Source of the DNA: Branchinecta lynchi
Lineage: Eukaryota > Arthropoda > Branchiopoda > Anostraca > Branchinectidae
Reading direction: 5' to 3'
Assembly (NCBI GenBank): GCA_023053575.1
Contig: JAKZAP010000013.1
Location: forward strand, 20,059,689 to 20,123,688
Length of the DNA stretch: 64,000 bases
Within the stretch, counting starts at the first letter, position 1, and every line of letters starts with the position of its first letter. The notes below the pieces were generated by a model, which saw nothing but the letters and a program-made list of their open reading frames with translations, made no database searches and was not told where the DNA came from. The position numbers and the translations under genes were made by a program. Shown here piece by piece: positions 55,321 through 64,000 of the stretch.

Positions 55321-56383
55321 ATTTTTCCCAAAAAAACTATTTTCCATAAAGAACAGGTCAAACCCTGGGTAACAAAAGATATCCAGTCTCTGATACAGCG
55401 AAGAGATGAGCTTTTCCAAGAAGGTGACAAGAATAACGAAAAAATACTGCGGAACAAAATCGTTAAAAGCTGAAAAAAGCGAGGAAAGAGTTCGGCAGGA
55501 AGTGCGATAAGAAAGTCCTGGCAGCTGATCCTCTTAAGTTTCATACAACAGTTCAGCAGTTAATGGGAAAAGCAATCCCTAAATTAGAAATCAGGGACGA
55601 TAACGGAGAGCTGCTGTCATCTAGCTCCATAAATGAGCATTTTGCAGCGATTTGCTGCGAACATCCAGGACTCTCCACTATGCCAGATCTCCCACCCATC
55701 ACAGAAATCCTCTCAATTCACCCAGGAGCGGTTTTCGAGATATTGTCAAAGTTAAACCCAAGAAAAGCTACCTATCCTGGTGAAGTTCCCATCCGTTACG
55801 TTAAAGAGTGCGCAAATGAGCTTGCCGAGCCATTAGCAGCCGTCTTTAACCAGCCTCTAGTCGAAGGAATCTTCCCCAAGCACTTTAAGCTCGCATACGT
55901 CACCCCAATACCAAAGAAAGGGACCCCAAAATCCGTGAAGGACCTTCGACCAATTTCTAAAACGTCAGTTTTTTCAAAAGTTTTCGAACAGTTTATCTTT
56001 AAATTGCTGTAATAAGACATTAAAGACAAACTCGATTAACGACAGTACGGATTTCGTCCAGGCTGCAATACTTCGCATTACCTGGTTCAGTATATCCATG
56101 ATGTTCTAAAGCACCTGGAAACTGAGGGCTCATTTGTTAACACCCTAATCACGGACTTCGTCAAAGCTTTCGATTTTCTGGACCACAATGTAGTTATCGA
56201 AGAAGCTTCTACGATGGGACCAGAAGATTTGTGCTGAGAATGTTGGCAGCTTTCCTTCACGAAAGAAGTCAGTGTGTCCAGCTCAGCCAAGAAGACATCT
56301 CAACCTCATTGAACATCACTTGTGGAGCGGCGCAGGGAAGCAAACTAGGACCTCTCGCCTTCATTATAGTGATAAACAAGCTC

Positions 56384-56384
<1 letters not shown>

Positions 56385-56414
<30 letters not shown>

Positions 56415-56717
56415 TGTTTATTGATCCAACTCGTAGCGCCGACATGGCACTAAATACGTCGACCATTACATTTAAATACTTAAATAATTGAGTAAAGTAC
56501 TTGAATATATACAATTCTTACATAAAAGAAAATAAATCACTTAGAATTCACTTGTTTTTTGTTAATCTTCTCAGTGAAATATGGTACAAAGAAATTTGAA
56601 TACCGGTTTGTGCGACATTGAACTGGCACAAGGAGATTTTGATGCCGTGTCCGTCCTAGATCGGGCAGAATATCTCTGTGTTTTTCACTGGCAAGGATTG
56701 ATCGGCCAAAACGTAAA
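56385..56717. mobile_element. Foreign insert in LINE A with TATC-tailed retroposon
   Basis: Between RT motif B and motif C: a GATA repeat (56387-56413) followed by TGTTTATTGATCCAACTCGT and TAGCGCCGACATGGCACTAA, a minus-strand TATC-tailed retroposon end matching 49365-49600. Then about 180 bases of unknown origin, including an open frame starting at 56581. Confidence 0.6.
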
Positions 56718-57124
56718 ATTAATCATCATTGAATATCCGAACCGCTACAAATTTGCAGACGATTTGAATGCTGCCATCTTTCGATCTCTTTCCGATCCAC
56801 ATTCCAACGATCCCGTGAAGACCTTGCTGAGAGAGATCAACTCTCAAGCAGCAAAATCTAAGCTGACATTAAGCATCGAAAAAAGCACCATCCTCAGGAT
56901 TAACTTTCTAAAACGTGAGGTGATTAATCATCATTGAATATCCAAACCGCTACAAATTTGCAGACGATTTGAATGCTGCCATCTTTCGATCTCTTTCCGA
57001 TCCACATTCCAACGATCCCGTGAAGACCTTGCTGAGGGAGATCAACTCTCAAGCAGCAAAATCTAAGCTGACATTAAGCATCGAAAAAACACCATCTTCA
57101 GGATCAACTTTCTAAAACGTGAGG
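56718..57124 (+). repeat. 205-bp tandem duplication covering the RT catalytic FADD
   Basis: ATTAATCATCATTGAATATC begins at 56718 and again at 56923. The two copies stay nearly identical to AAACGTGAGG (56911-56920 and 57115-57124). The second copy has a one-base deletion in the A run (CGAAAAAACACC against CGAAAAAAGCACC) that shifts the frame. FADD is encoded at 56752-56763 and 56957-56968. Confidence 0.92.
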
Positions 57125-57916
57125 TCCCTCAAATTGGTGACACCAACCTCAAAACTGTGAAAACAGTCAAAGTACTTGGCGTCCACATCGATGATGACTT
57201 AAAATGGGGATCCCAGATAAATCCACTCTGTACACAGGCATCTCTGCTTCTACGGTCCTTCAGTCAACTCAAACGGTTTGGCTTTAAAACAAAGGTTCTT
57301 ATTATTTGCGATAAGACTTATGTGCTCCCTGCAGTTGAATACTATTGTCCAGTATGGCACTGTGGTCTGAGTCAAGAACAAAATGACAGACTAGAAAACG
57401 TTCAGAAACGGGCCTGCAAAATAATACTTGGATATGAATACGTTGATTACAAAACAAGCCGAGAACAACTCGGATTACAACTCCTATCAGAACGGCGCCA
57501 TGAAATTCGGAAGGAAGTGCTTGTCAACAGAAAAGCACAGGGGTATTCTGCCTGACTACGCAGTAAAGAATGGCGAACAAGCACGCAACAGAACCGCAAA
57601 TAAATTAACGCTACAAAACCCACCTAGTCACTCTTCTGATAGATCCCTTAAGTCACTTGTGCCATATTTTTTGAAGTATTTTAACAAGTGAAGACACGTA
57701 GCCTATAGTGTTTTGACAATTAATCTAGTATTACATATTTTATATTTTTGTATGTTTGACGTACCGTTTAAATTTGTTACAAGTTATGAAGTCGTACAAG
57801 TTTTAAAATGAATTGTATATATCAATTATAATTTGTGTAAGTTGACAGTTCTATGTTATCATGTTGTGAAACAGATATTCAGGAATAAATACGATGGTTG
57901 ATTTATTGATTGATTT

Positions 57917-58255
57917 TGCTTTGAACAAATTTTCGAGTTTCGGCCGGATTTCGGGCGAACTACTTGTCCGACGAGAAAATGGTTTTCACCATCGTGTCCA
58001 GCATGTCTTCTTACCCCATAATCGACTATCAAATTATCATTTTAAAAATATTTTGCTTGCCCCTTAATTTAAACCCCCTCCCCAACCCTTAAATGTAGGG
58101 CTACAGAGCCCATCTACGAACAAAGAATCCTCAAACCAAGTTTCATCAAAATATCTCATTCTCGTCGGGAGTTATCATGCTTACAGACGGACGGACAACT
58201 TTTGCGATGTCTTAAGTATCCCTCCACTTACGTTTTGGGATCCCAAAAACGAACG
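57917..58255 (-). mobile_element. Family B element, copy B4, 5' part
   Basis: Resumes at TTTGCTTTGAACAAATTTTC with one array unit (TTTCGGCCGGATTTCGGGCG), then CCCCTCCCCAACCC, ACCAAGTTTCATCAAAATAT and GACGGACGGACAACTTTTGC, ending CACTTACGTTTTGGGATCCC (58227-58246). It completes the element broken at 55320. Confidence 0.75.
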
Positions 58256-58521
58256 TGGGGAAAAACGAAACTAAACTTGCGATCTAGCTTCAATAGGCAC
58301 GTTCACTATCGCTATTGGTGCTAGTGCCGCTGCTATTCGAGTGTGTCTCACTTATTTCTAGTGTTGGTCCTACTCACTAGTGTTATTTTGCTCTGAACTG
58401 AACACGAACTAAGGATGTTTTGGTGCACGGTATTGACTTTTCCGGTTGCGATACTGACCCTCCTATTTTGAAGTCGCGTTTTTGCGAGATCGACCGGATT
58501 AATTACCGGATATTGTTCCAG

Positions 58522-58700
58522 GCTTGCATCCCGGCAAGAAATATGACGTCCGCGTTCTGCCAGGCAATACGAAAAACTGGCAGGTAGATGGCAGCCGGGA
58601 CTGGCCTTGGTATACTGCCGAAATGCCGCGCACCGCTGGGGAGTCGGGTTTACCCACTCCAAATTTGTACCTGATCTGCACTAACCACTCAGCCATACAG
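58522..58700 (+). CDS. Exon 9: end of FN3-2 and start of FN3-3
   Basis: Acceptor TTGTTCCAG, donor GTAGGC, phase 1 in and phase 0 out. It encodes GLHPGKKYDVRVLPGNTKNW (FN3-2 strands E-F), a strand G region rich in Trp (DWPWYTAEMP), then the linker and the first strands of FN3-3 (LPTPNLYLICTNHSAIQ). FN3 domains with a W-P-W near the end occur in this receptor family, but that alone does not fix the subfamily. The donor is non-consensus (GTAGGC) but the phase to exon 10 is exact. Confidence 0.85.
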
Positions 58701-58867
58701 GTAGGCTCATTCTTCCATGATTTTTCATTCCAGCGTAGCTTCTATTTACATGAGACCTAGCACCAAATACACTGTCAGAAGTTTCATAACAGGTAAGACA
58801 AAGATGTGCAGTTTCAAGTGACAACAATTGCATCGCAATCTGTTCTGATTTTGGATACTTAGGCATT

Positions 58868-59131
58868 CTGATAGGAGTTGTAATCCGAGTTGTTCTCGGC
58901 TTGTTTCGTAATCAACGTATTCATATCCAAGGATTATTTTGCAGGCCCGTTTCTGAACGTTTTCTAGTCTGTCATTTTGTTCTTGACTCAGACCGCAGTA
59001 TTCAACTGCAGGGTGCACATAAGTCTTATAGCAAATAATAAGAAAGTTTGTTTTAAAGCCAAACCGTTTCAGTTGACTGAAGGACCGTAGAAGCAGAGAT
59101 GCCTGTGTATAGAGTGCATTTATCGGGGATC
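58868..59131 (-). pseudogene. LINE A fragment fused to the 3' side of LINE C
   Basis: Minus-strand copy of the LINE A segment 57205-57491 (GGTCCTTCAGTCAACTGAAA and GGCTTTAAAACAAA; protein GLSQEQNDRLENVQKRACKI and DYETSREQLGLQLLSE). It lacks about 15 bases around the ...YYCPVWH codons. It begins at ATGGGGATCCC exactly where LINE C sequence stops. Confidence 0.8.
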
Positions 59132-60870
59132 CCCATTACTACCTAGCCCAAGCCCGCTTAGGGTATTAAATTCAATAGTATCAAAAGCCTTATGGAAGTC
59201 TACAAAAACAGTTAGAGGGACCAGGTTGTTTTCAAGAGCTTTATCAACAAAACTTAAAAGATGGTGTACCGCATGGCTAGTGGAATGTGTACTTCTGAAA
59301 CCGAATTGGCCATCGTACAGTATTTTCTTCGAATCCAGATAATTATACAATCTCCTATAAATAATTTTTCATAAATTTTACTAAATAAAGGTAAAATCGA
59401 AATTGGTCTCCAATTACGGGGGTCCGAGGGATCCCCACCTTTATGTAACGGTATGATTTTTGACTGTTTTAGTTTAGACGGGAAATGGCATTTAGCAATT
59501 GACAGATTTATTAAATACACTAGTACCGGCAAAAGGTACACCGACACAATTTTAAAAGCCTCAAGGTTCAGTCCATCTATACCAGATGAATTTAATTTAA
59601 GACCACTAACAATTTTATCCGCTTTTTCAACAGTTCAATTTCAGTTTCAGTTTATTTTCAAAAATTCGGTCACGGACGAAGCCGAACATTGCATTTCTTC
59701 CGTCGTAAAGTCAGTACACGGCTAATACTCAAAACCATTCTGCATACTCGAAGCATCAATGTTAAAAGTGTTGTCACCACCACCTCGAGACACATCTTTC
59801 TGTATATCATTACCAATCTTCGAAAAATAATCACCCATATGATTTGCTATTTCCAGTTTATCATCAATTATTCTGTCGTTAACTTTTAATTCGGTGATGC
59901 TTCTATCTTTTTTATCACATCCAATTATTTCACGAACAATCCCCCACGTATCTTTTATATTACCTTGCTTACTTTTTAAACGGTTTAAATAATAATCTTT
60001 CTTTGCATTTCTTCTTGTTTTATTTACAAGATTTCTGAACTCTTTGAAATCATTTAAAGCAACTTCAGACGGCTCTCGAGATATTGGCAATATAACTTGT
60101 TTCTTTCACTTATTAAACTCAAAATTTCATCATTAATCCATGGCTTTCTCGGTTTAGATTTCTTATAATTAATTTCTTTAACTGGGCAATTTTTTTCAAA
60201 TACAGGGTAAAGGATATCTGAGAAAATATTGAAAGCTTTTGAAGCATCGTCCTTTTCATTGTAAACCACCTCCCAATCCAACGGACTAACTTCATTTTTG
60301 AATTTAGCCAGATTTACTTCTTTTATGTCCTGCCTAATAATTTATTTATTCTAACAATTTGATAACTTCTGTAACGAACAAAGAAGTGGTAAGTGGTCCG
60401 ATCCAGAGTAGGTTAAGACGTCACACGTGCTATCCTCCACCAAACCTTCACTAACGAATATATTATCAATCAAAGTTGCAGAATGCTCAGTTATTCGGGA
60501 TGGAATATAATTTAACAGGAAAAGACCAAGTGAAAGCATGAGGTTAAGGAAATCCAAATTGTTGGCTTGGAGATCTAATAAATCAAAATTAAAGTCTCCC
60601 ATGATTACCGTTTTATCAAAACTTTGAATTATTTTTGAACTTACAAGTTTCCAATTCTTCTAGAAAAAAATCTGGGGTAGCACTGGGGGGTCTGTACACT
60701 AAAGAAATAAAAAGTGGATCGTTATTAATTATCGCTATCTCAATAGCAAAAGTATCTTACCTTCAATCCATAATGACAAATCTTCCCTTACTTTAAATTT
60801 TACGTCATCCTTGATTATGAATGCTAAGGCTGCCCTTCCCATAGCTGACCGGGTCTTGTAAATGAGTGTG
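59132..60870 (-). pseudogene. Non-LTR retrotransposon (LINE C), endonuclease to RT motif A
   Basis: Minus strand, 5' end at the right. Endonuclease pieces: ALAFIIKDDVKFKVREDLSL (about 60780-60840), then GDFNFDLLDLQANNLDFLNL and SGSDHLPLL, the C-terminal catalytic motifs. Linker frames at 60281-60054 (KPWINDEILSLISERNKLYC) and 60090-59722. RT: HFPSKLKQSKIIPLHKGGDP, RNWRPISILPLFSKIYEKLF, GQFGFRSTHSTSHAVHHLLS and FVDFHKAFDTIEFN (motif A). It stops before motif B and is replaced by LINE A sequence. Frameshifts between the open segments. Jockey/CR1-like by motif layout. Confidence 0.82.
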
Positions 60871-61519
60871 CAACCTGGAAAATTAAAAAACGAAGCAGGA
60901 CATCATCAGCAGGTGAATAATCCAATGAGATTCCTTCAGCCGGTATGACACAAACACTGGTTAAACGAGTTCAGGTGTGTTCGCTATGAATGGTGGACGA
61001 TAGTTGTACGAAAAAGTTGCATGTATTGATATGTAATAGTAAAGTATAATACTATCGTTTAATGTGCCTCAGCCCGGTCCAGTCCTAAGCAGTAGTATCC
61101 AGTAGCATCCTGTCTTGGTATAGTAATTAGCATCCAGACTTTCTAATAGGGGCATGCAGTAACACGGTAGCCTTGACATTTTCGTACAACTTCATACTAC
61201 AATTTTGAGATAAATTTTTCATCGGGGAGTTGCTTTTAGAGATTCGAGTGGCAAGTAAGTTCAGCCTCAGCACAAGATTATGATGGGACTTGGATATCAG
61301 TCATACGATCAGCCAATGTCCGTTTTACGAATCCCGAGCTTCTACAACCGAAGAAAAGAACTGATAGTAAACTTTAGTAGAAAGCTGTTGGCCAATGAGA
61401 ACTACCGATCCTTGCTCCCCCTTATGCCCCGAAAAATAGCAGGACAAAACAGGACAGTAAATTAGTACCTGCCAGGGTACGAACCTGCAGGTTCATGAAC
61501 AAGTTCATGCCCTTCTTTC

Positions 61520-62262
61520 AAAGATCAATCAATTATTTATTAATACCAAAAATATCCATTGGATAGAATAGGCTGACGACAAAGTAATCGTACACTACAC
61601 GACAAAAGAGACAATTATAATAGTTATATACAATTGGATTGTCAAATTAATTAAAATACAATACTAGATATATGATAAAACACTAAAATACATTGTTGTA
61701 ATGTTTCATGTTTTATAGCGTTGTTGAATAAAATAAGGTACAAACGAGTCTTGTTGAAAGTGTAATATTTTTTTTATTACTGTTAGCACGAGCATCATGT
61801 AGCGTCTTCCGCATAAGGTAAGGTACAATTTTAATGGCAAATATAAATAAACCTGATGTTTCTTAAAAGCATCAGACATGCCAGTGGCATAAAAAACGAC
61901 GCTTCACTAATTCTGATGGGTTTGTAAAAATTATTAATACAATTCTAGCCTAAACCGTTGTAAAGAAAAAACAAACGAACAACTATCACACATCAACACT
62001 AAAATTTAAGGACAACACGAGAATTTACGACAACGGATATATGACTAAAGAAAAAATGAAAAATAAAAAAGGTTTGCGACATGAGTCTGATCTTCCTCGA
62101 GCACAAACAAAAATGAATCGATTAAATCAGACAGAAGAAATATAATTGCTAGATAACATAAATCTTTTTAGAGCTCTTTTAAATACTTTCCTATCTTCGG
62201 ACACCCTAACAGTTTCAGGCAACGAATTCCATACTTTTACACCTGTATGAAGGAAGTAACGA
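61520..62262 (-). pseudogene. LINE 3' end with TTGA tail, minus strand
   Basis: Minus strand, beginning LRYFLHTGVKVWNSLPETVR, then KVFKRALKRFMLSS and a stop near 62140, the usual last 40 residues of a jockey/CR1-type ORF2. About 600 bases of A/T-rich 3' UTR follow, ending with AATAAATAATTGATTGAT at 61522-61541. The truncated 5' edge lies about 60 bases from the exon 10 acceptor. Confidence 0.78.
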
Positions 62263-62321
62263 AGTTGGCTTGTCAATAAACGGTTTGAACTGTTTGATTC
62301 ATGTTTTTTTTTCTCTTACAG

Positions 62322-62460
62322 GCTTTTTGGAGTGCCCCTGTACCTGGTCCACGCATACCTCAAGGCTTCCGATTAAGCTACAAGAAAGTCGCGACCGAGG
62401 ATACTTTCATAGATGTAGATGTTCCCCTGAACCAAACTTCAGTTTTAATTGATAATTTAG
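62322..62460 (+). CDS. Exon 10: middle of FN3-3
   Basis: Acceptor TTCTCTTACAG, donor GTGAGT, phase 0 in and phase 1 out. It encodes AFWSAPVPGPRIPQGFRLSY, with the core tryptophan of FN3-3 at its second strand, then KKVATEDTF and PLNQTSVLIDNL (NQT is a sequon). A retrotransposon 3' fragment on the opposite strand ends about 60 bases before this acceptor, so the branch-point region abuts mobile DNA. Confidence 0.87.
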
Positions 62461-62642
62461 GTGAGTGACGTGATCCGTCTATTGTAGTTAGCGAGCTAAT
62501 GATAAAATTGCTCGTTGAGCGGGATTTGAACCCTTGACTTTCGGCTTTTTATACCGACGCGCTACTAGCTGGACAGGGAGAAGCTCTCGATAGATACAGC
62601 CATTTATTTTGAAAACCAAAGGGTAACTTAATATAACTTTAA

Positions 62643-63015
62643 GGACCTGTCTTACCTATAATACTAACGCAACCTAATTCCGAAATCACTCCATGTAGTT
62701 CCGATCCCGGAGACCCCAATTTCGTAGGATACGTTCTAATCCCTCTAACAAAATCACGCTGATTTTCTCACTTGCCGTGTAATTTGCTACCTTCGATGTG
62801 TATCACACTGTCGACGGTTGTCTGTGAGAAGTTTTTCCATCAGAAAAGCCGGTTATGTCAATTCTTTCCCTGTTTTCGCTGTAAGTCAACGGGTCTTGGA
62901 AAAGGCTTAAAACAGCCAGAACCGTGGGTTATTTGTTGAAAGCACAGCCTAGTTTTAAAGTATTCAAATATTTTAAAATACTGTAAGTTGAATAGTAAAT
63001 AGTGCGAGAGGTCCT
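62643..63015 (+). mobile_element. TTAA-flanked element E, copy 2
   Basis: TTAA at 62639-62642 and 63016-63019; ends GGACCTGTCTTACC and GCGAGAGGTCCT. Shares CTATAATACTAACGCAACCT, AAATCACGCTGATTTTCTCA, TGTATCACACTGTCGACGGT and TTAAAGTATTCAAATATTTT with copy 1. Similar length (373 against 370). Confidence 0.75.
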
Positions 63016-63599
63016 TTAAATAACTTAAACGCACATACTAATTCAATTTTCCAAGCTTCTGTCTATGTACACTCCCGCTAGAATAGTCACAGTTAGGTTT
63101 ACAGTGCGCAGAATGCCAGGAAGTAAAAAAATGCCCCATCAACCCCATCCCATGTATCTTAAAGCAGTGGGCACCCATGGAGATAAATGGTACAACATCA
63201 TCCTCCTCATTACAGATGGGGAAAGCATATCTCCCGCCAGAAACCACACGACCTCGCCAAAGAAAAGCTCTGCCTGCTTTGAATTGGGAGTTTTCAAACC
63301 GCTAAATTCGCCAGATTGAAGCGGGCTGCTGGATCCTATACTTCTAAATTAAACGGAAAGTTTTGTATAATTTGCAAAAAGAGTCCAGCTCTTGGAGAAA
63401 ACTTTAATGAAAGGACCATTAATTTGTATTCGATCAGGATGGTTAAAATGTTTCGCAAAATGTAAATGTGAAGGAAGTGGAAGCGCCCATGCGTGTAAGC
63501 CCGTCGAATTTTGTTTTCCCTAATTCCTTGGTTATTCAGCCGAGATTTCATTTCGTCCCCCCTTTGATCCGTGGACCCTTTTCAGGCCGTAACTCTGTG

Positions 63600-63700
63600 T
63601 CCTGCCCCAAGTTTGAAACATTGTGTCTTTTTATATTTTTTTCTTTTCTTCGCTTGATTCGCCTTTAAAAATGGCTGGTTATAAATAAATTACCCACCTA
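63600..63700 (+). mobile_element. LINE 3' tail just upstream of exon 11
   Basis: CTTCGCTTGATTCGCCTTTA, AAAATGGCTGGTTATAAATA and AATTACCCACC match the tail of the 19.0-kb LINE. It ends about 65 bases before the exon 11 acceptor. Confidence 0.55.
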
Positions 63701-63757
63701 ATTACTTTTATTTTTATCGGTTTAACTGCTTGACAAGGAGACACCTTTTCATTATAG

Positions 63758-64000
63758 ATGCAGATACACTTTACGAAGTACAGCTACTACTTTTCGCGGG
63801 TGACTCCGTGGAATCAACGCCAGCGTGGAAGGCGATACGGACTTTGGAACGTTCTGGCTCCTCCGAGATAGAAGTCGTGGACCAGGGTATCCCCCCACCG
63901 GAACAGCTAGAGGTGGAAGGGATCTCACCCAGGGATGTCAAGGCAGTTTGGGCTCCAGTGGAGCTGAACGTAACCTACTATACGCTCAGATGGCACAATG
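63758..64000 (+). CDS. Exon 11 (cut by window edge): end of FN3-3, start of FN3-4
   Basis: Acceptor TTCATTATAG, entry phase 1; the exon is open at the right edge. It encodes DADTLYEVQLLLFAG (the FN3 strand F signature), a linker SGSSEIEVVDQ, then IPPPEQLEVEGISPRDVKAV with WAPVELNVTYYTLRWHN, the start of another FN3 domain. NVT is a potential glycosylation site. No donor is visible before 64000. Confidence 0.85.

Larger units (their letters stand above)
55321..57916 (+). pseudogene. Non-LTR retrotransposon (LINE A), inserted in B4
   Basis: 5'-truncated in the post-endonuclease linker (KPWVTKDIQSLIQRRDELFQ). The RT domain has KLNPRKATYPGEVPIRYVKE, TPIPKKGTPKSVKDLRPISK, ITDFVKAFDFLDHN (motif A), then GAAQGSKLGPLAFI (motif B). 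A foreign piece (56385-56717) intervenes. Motif C (FADD at 56752-56763) lies in a 205-base block that is duplicated in tandem. The C-terminal part is GLSQEQNDRLENVQKRACKI and LGLQLLSERRHEIRK. The 3' UTR ends in AATAAATACGATGG and a TTGA-type tail. Stops and frameshifts make it dead. It belongs to the jockey/CR1-like side of LINEs (inference). Confidence 0.82.
18407..64000 (+). other. Protogenin/IGDCC-like receptor gene (partial, 11 exons)
   Basis: Eleven exons, each flanked by AG and GT, join in matching phase into a single open frame of about 649 codons. The product is an extracellular chain of three Ig domains (exons 1-3, 3-4 and 5-6), FN3-1 (exons 6-7), FN3-2 (exons 8-9), FN3-3 (exons 9-11) and the start of FN3-4 (exon 11). 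The family is known for Ig repeats followed by FN3 repeats on a single-pass membrane protein (DCC, neogenin, protogenin, Punc, Nope). The first Ig here reads like the second Ig of that family, with a WEKDGKPL strand C and the pattern RFxxLxNGV then DAGNYRCVANN. NXS/T glycosylation sequons are frequent. The start codon, signal peptide, membrane span and tail are outside the window or unrecognised. The family call rests on pattern recognition, not alignment; other Ig-FN3 receptors remain possible. Confidence 0.82.

Overview
The window is animal (metazoan) genomic DNA. It carries one spliced host gene on the + strand, and its introns are packed with mobile DNA. Long introns with GT..AG borders, non-LTR retrotransposon remnants, many small inverted-repeat DNA elements and tRNA-derived repeats all point to an invertebrate with a repeat-rich genome. 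The phylum cannot be fixed from the sequence. No bacterial operon, rRNA or CRISPR signal was seen.

Host gene (18.4 kb to the right edge and beyond). Eleven exons on the + strand (18407-18554, 23077-23145, 26073-26275, 33801-33970, 41864-41998, 45075-45387, 50076-50231, 52437-52628, 58522-58700, 62322-62460, 63758->64000) splice in phase into one uninterrupted reading frame of about 649 codons. It encodes three immunoglobulin domains followed by three fibronectin type III domains and the start of a fourth. This order and the motifs fit the protogenin/IGDCC/Punc branch of the DCC-neogenin family of cell-surface receptors. The 5' end (start codon, signal peptide, probably one more Ig domain) and the 3' end (further FN3 domains, membrane segment, cytoplasmic tail) are not in the window. 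I found no exon in 1-18.4 kb.

Repeat landscape. (1) Family A, eleven copies: a small hairpin at one end (ATGGCACTTG/CAAGTGCCAT), a GTCY microsatellite, then G-rich modules each carrying ATGAAACTTGG, arranged in blocks of about 410-430 bp. (2) Family B, four copies: GGGATCCC at both ends, the same GTCY and ATGAAACTTGG lead-in, then a tandem array with a period of about 137 bp. A and B appear to share an ancestral module and resemble Helentron-type non-autonomous elements. (3) DNA-transposon relatives with visible target-site duplications: hAT-like (8 bp), a Harbinger-like family (3 bp), three TTAA families and a TA-flanked palindrome. (4) A 3.7-kb foldback element at 37.67-41.38 kb holding a decayed, uncharacterised coding remnant. 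(5) Several non-LTR retrotransposon fragments (19.0, 22.4, 46.2, 55.3, 58.9, 61.5 kb) and many short 3' tails. (6) Two copies of a unit carrying a tRNA-Thr-like sequence, one attached to a 370-bp palindrome. (7) A short dispersed module with a hammerhead-like core.

Layout: 1-18.4 kb, repeats only (A, B, Harbinger-like, hAT); 18.4-45.4 kb, exons for the Ig domains with A, TTAA and foldback elements between them; 45.4-64 kb, exons for FN3 domains among nested retrotransposons. The host gene is the only intact coding unit seen. Every other reading frame is a transposon remnant or a chance frame through a repeat.
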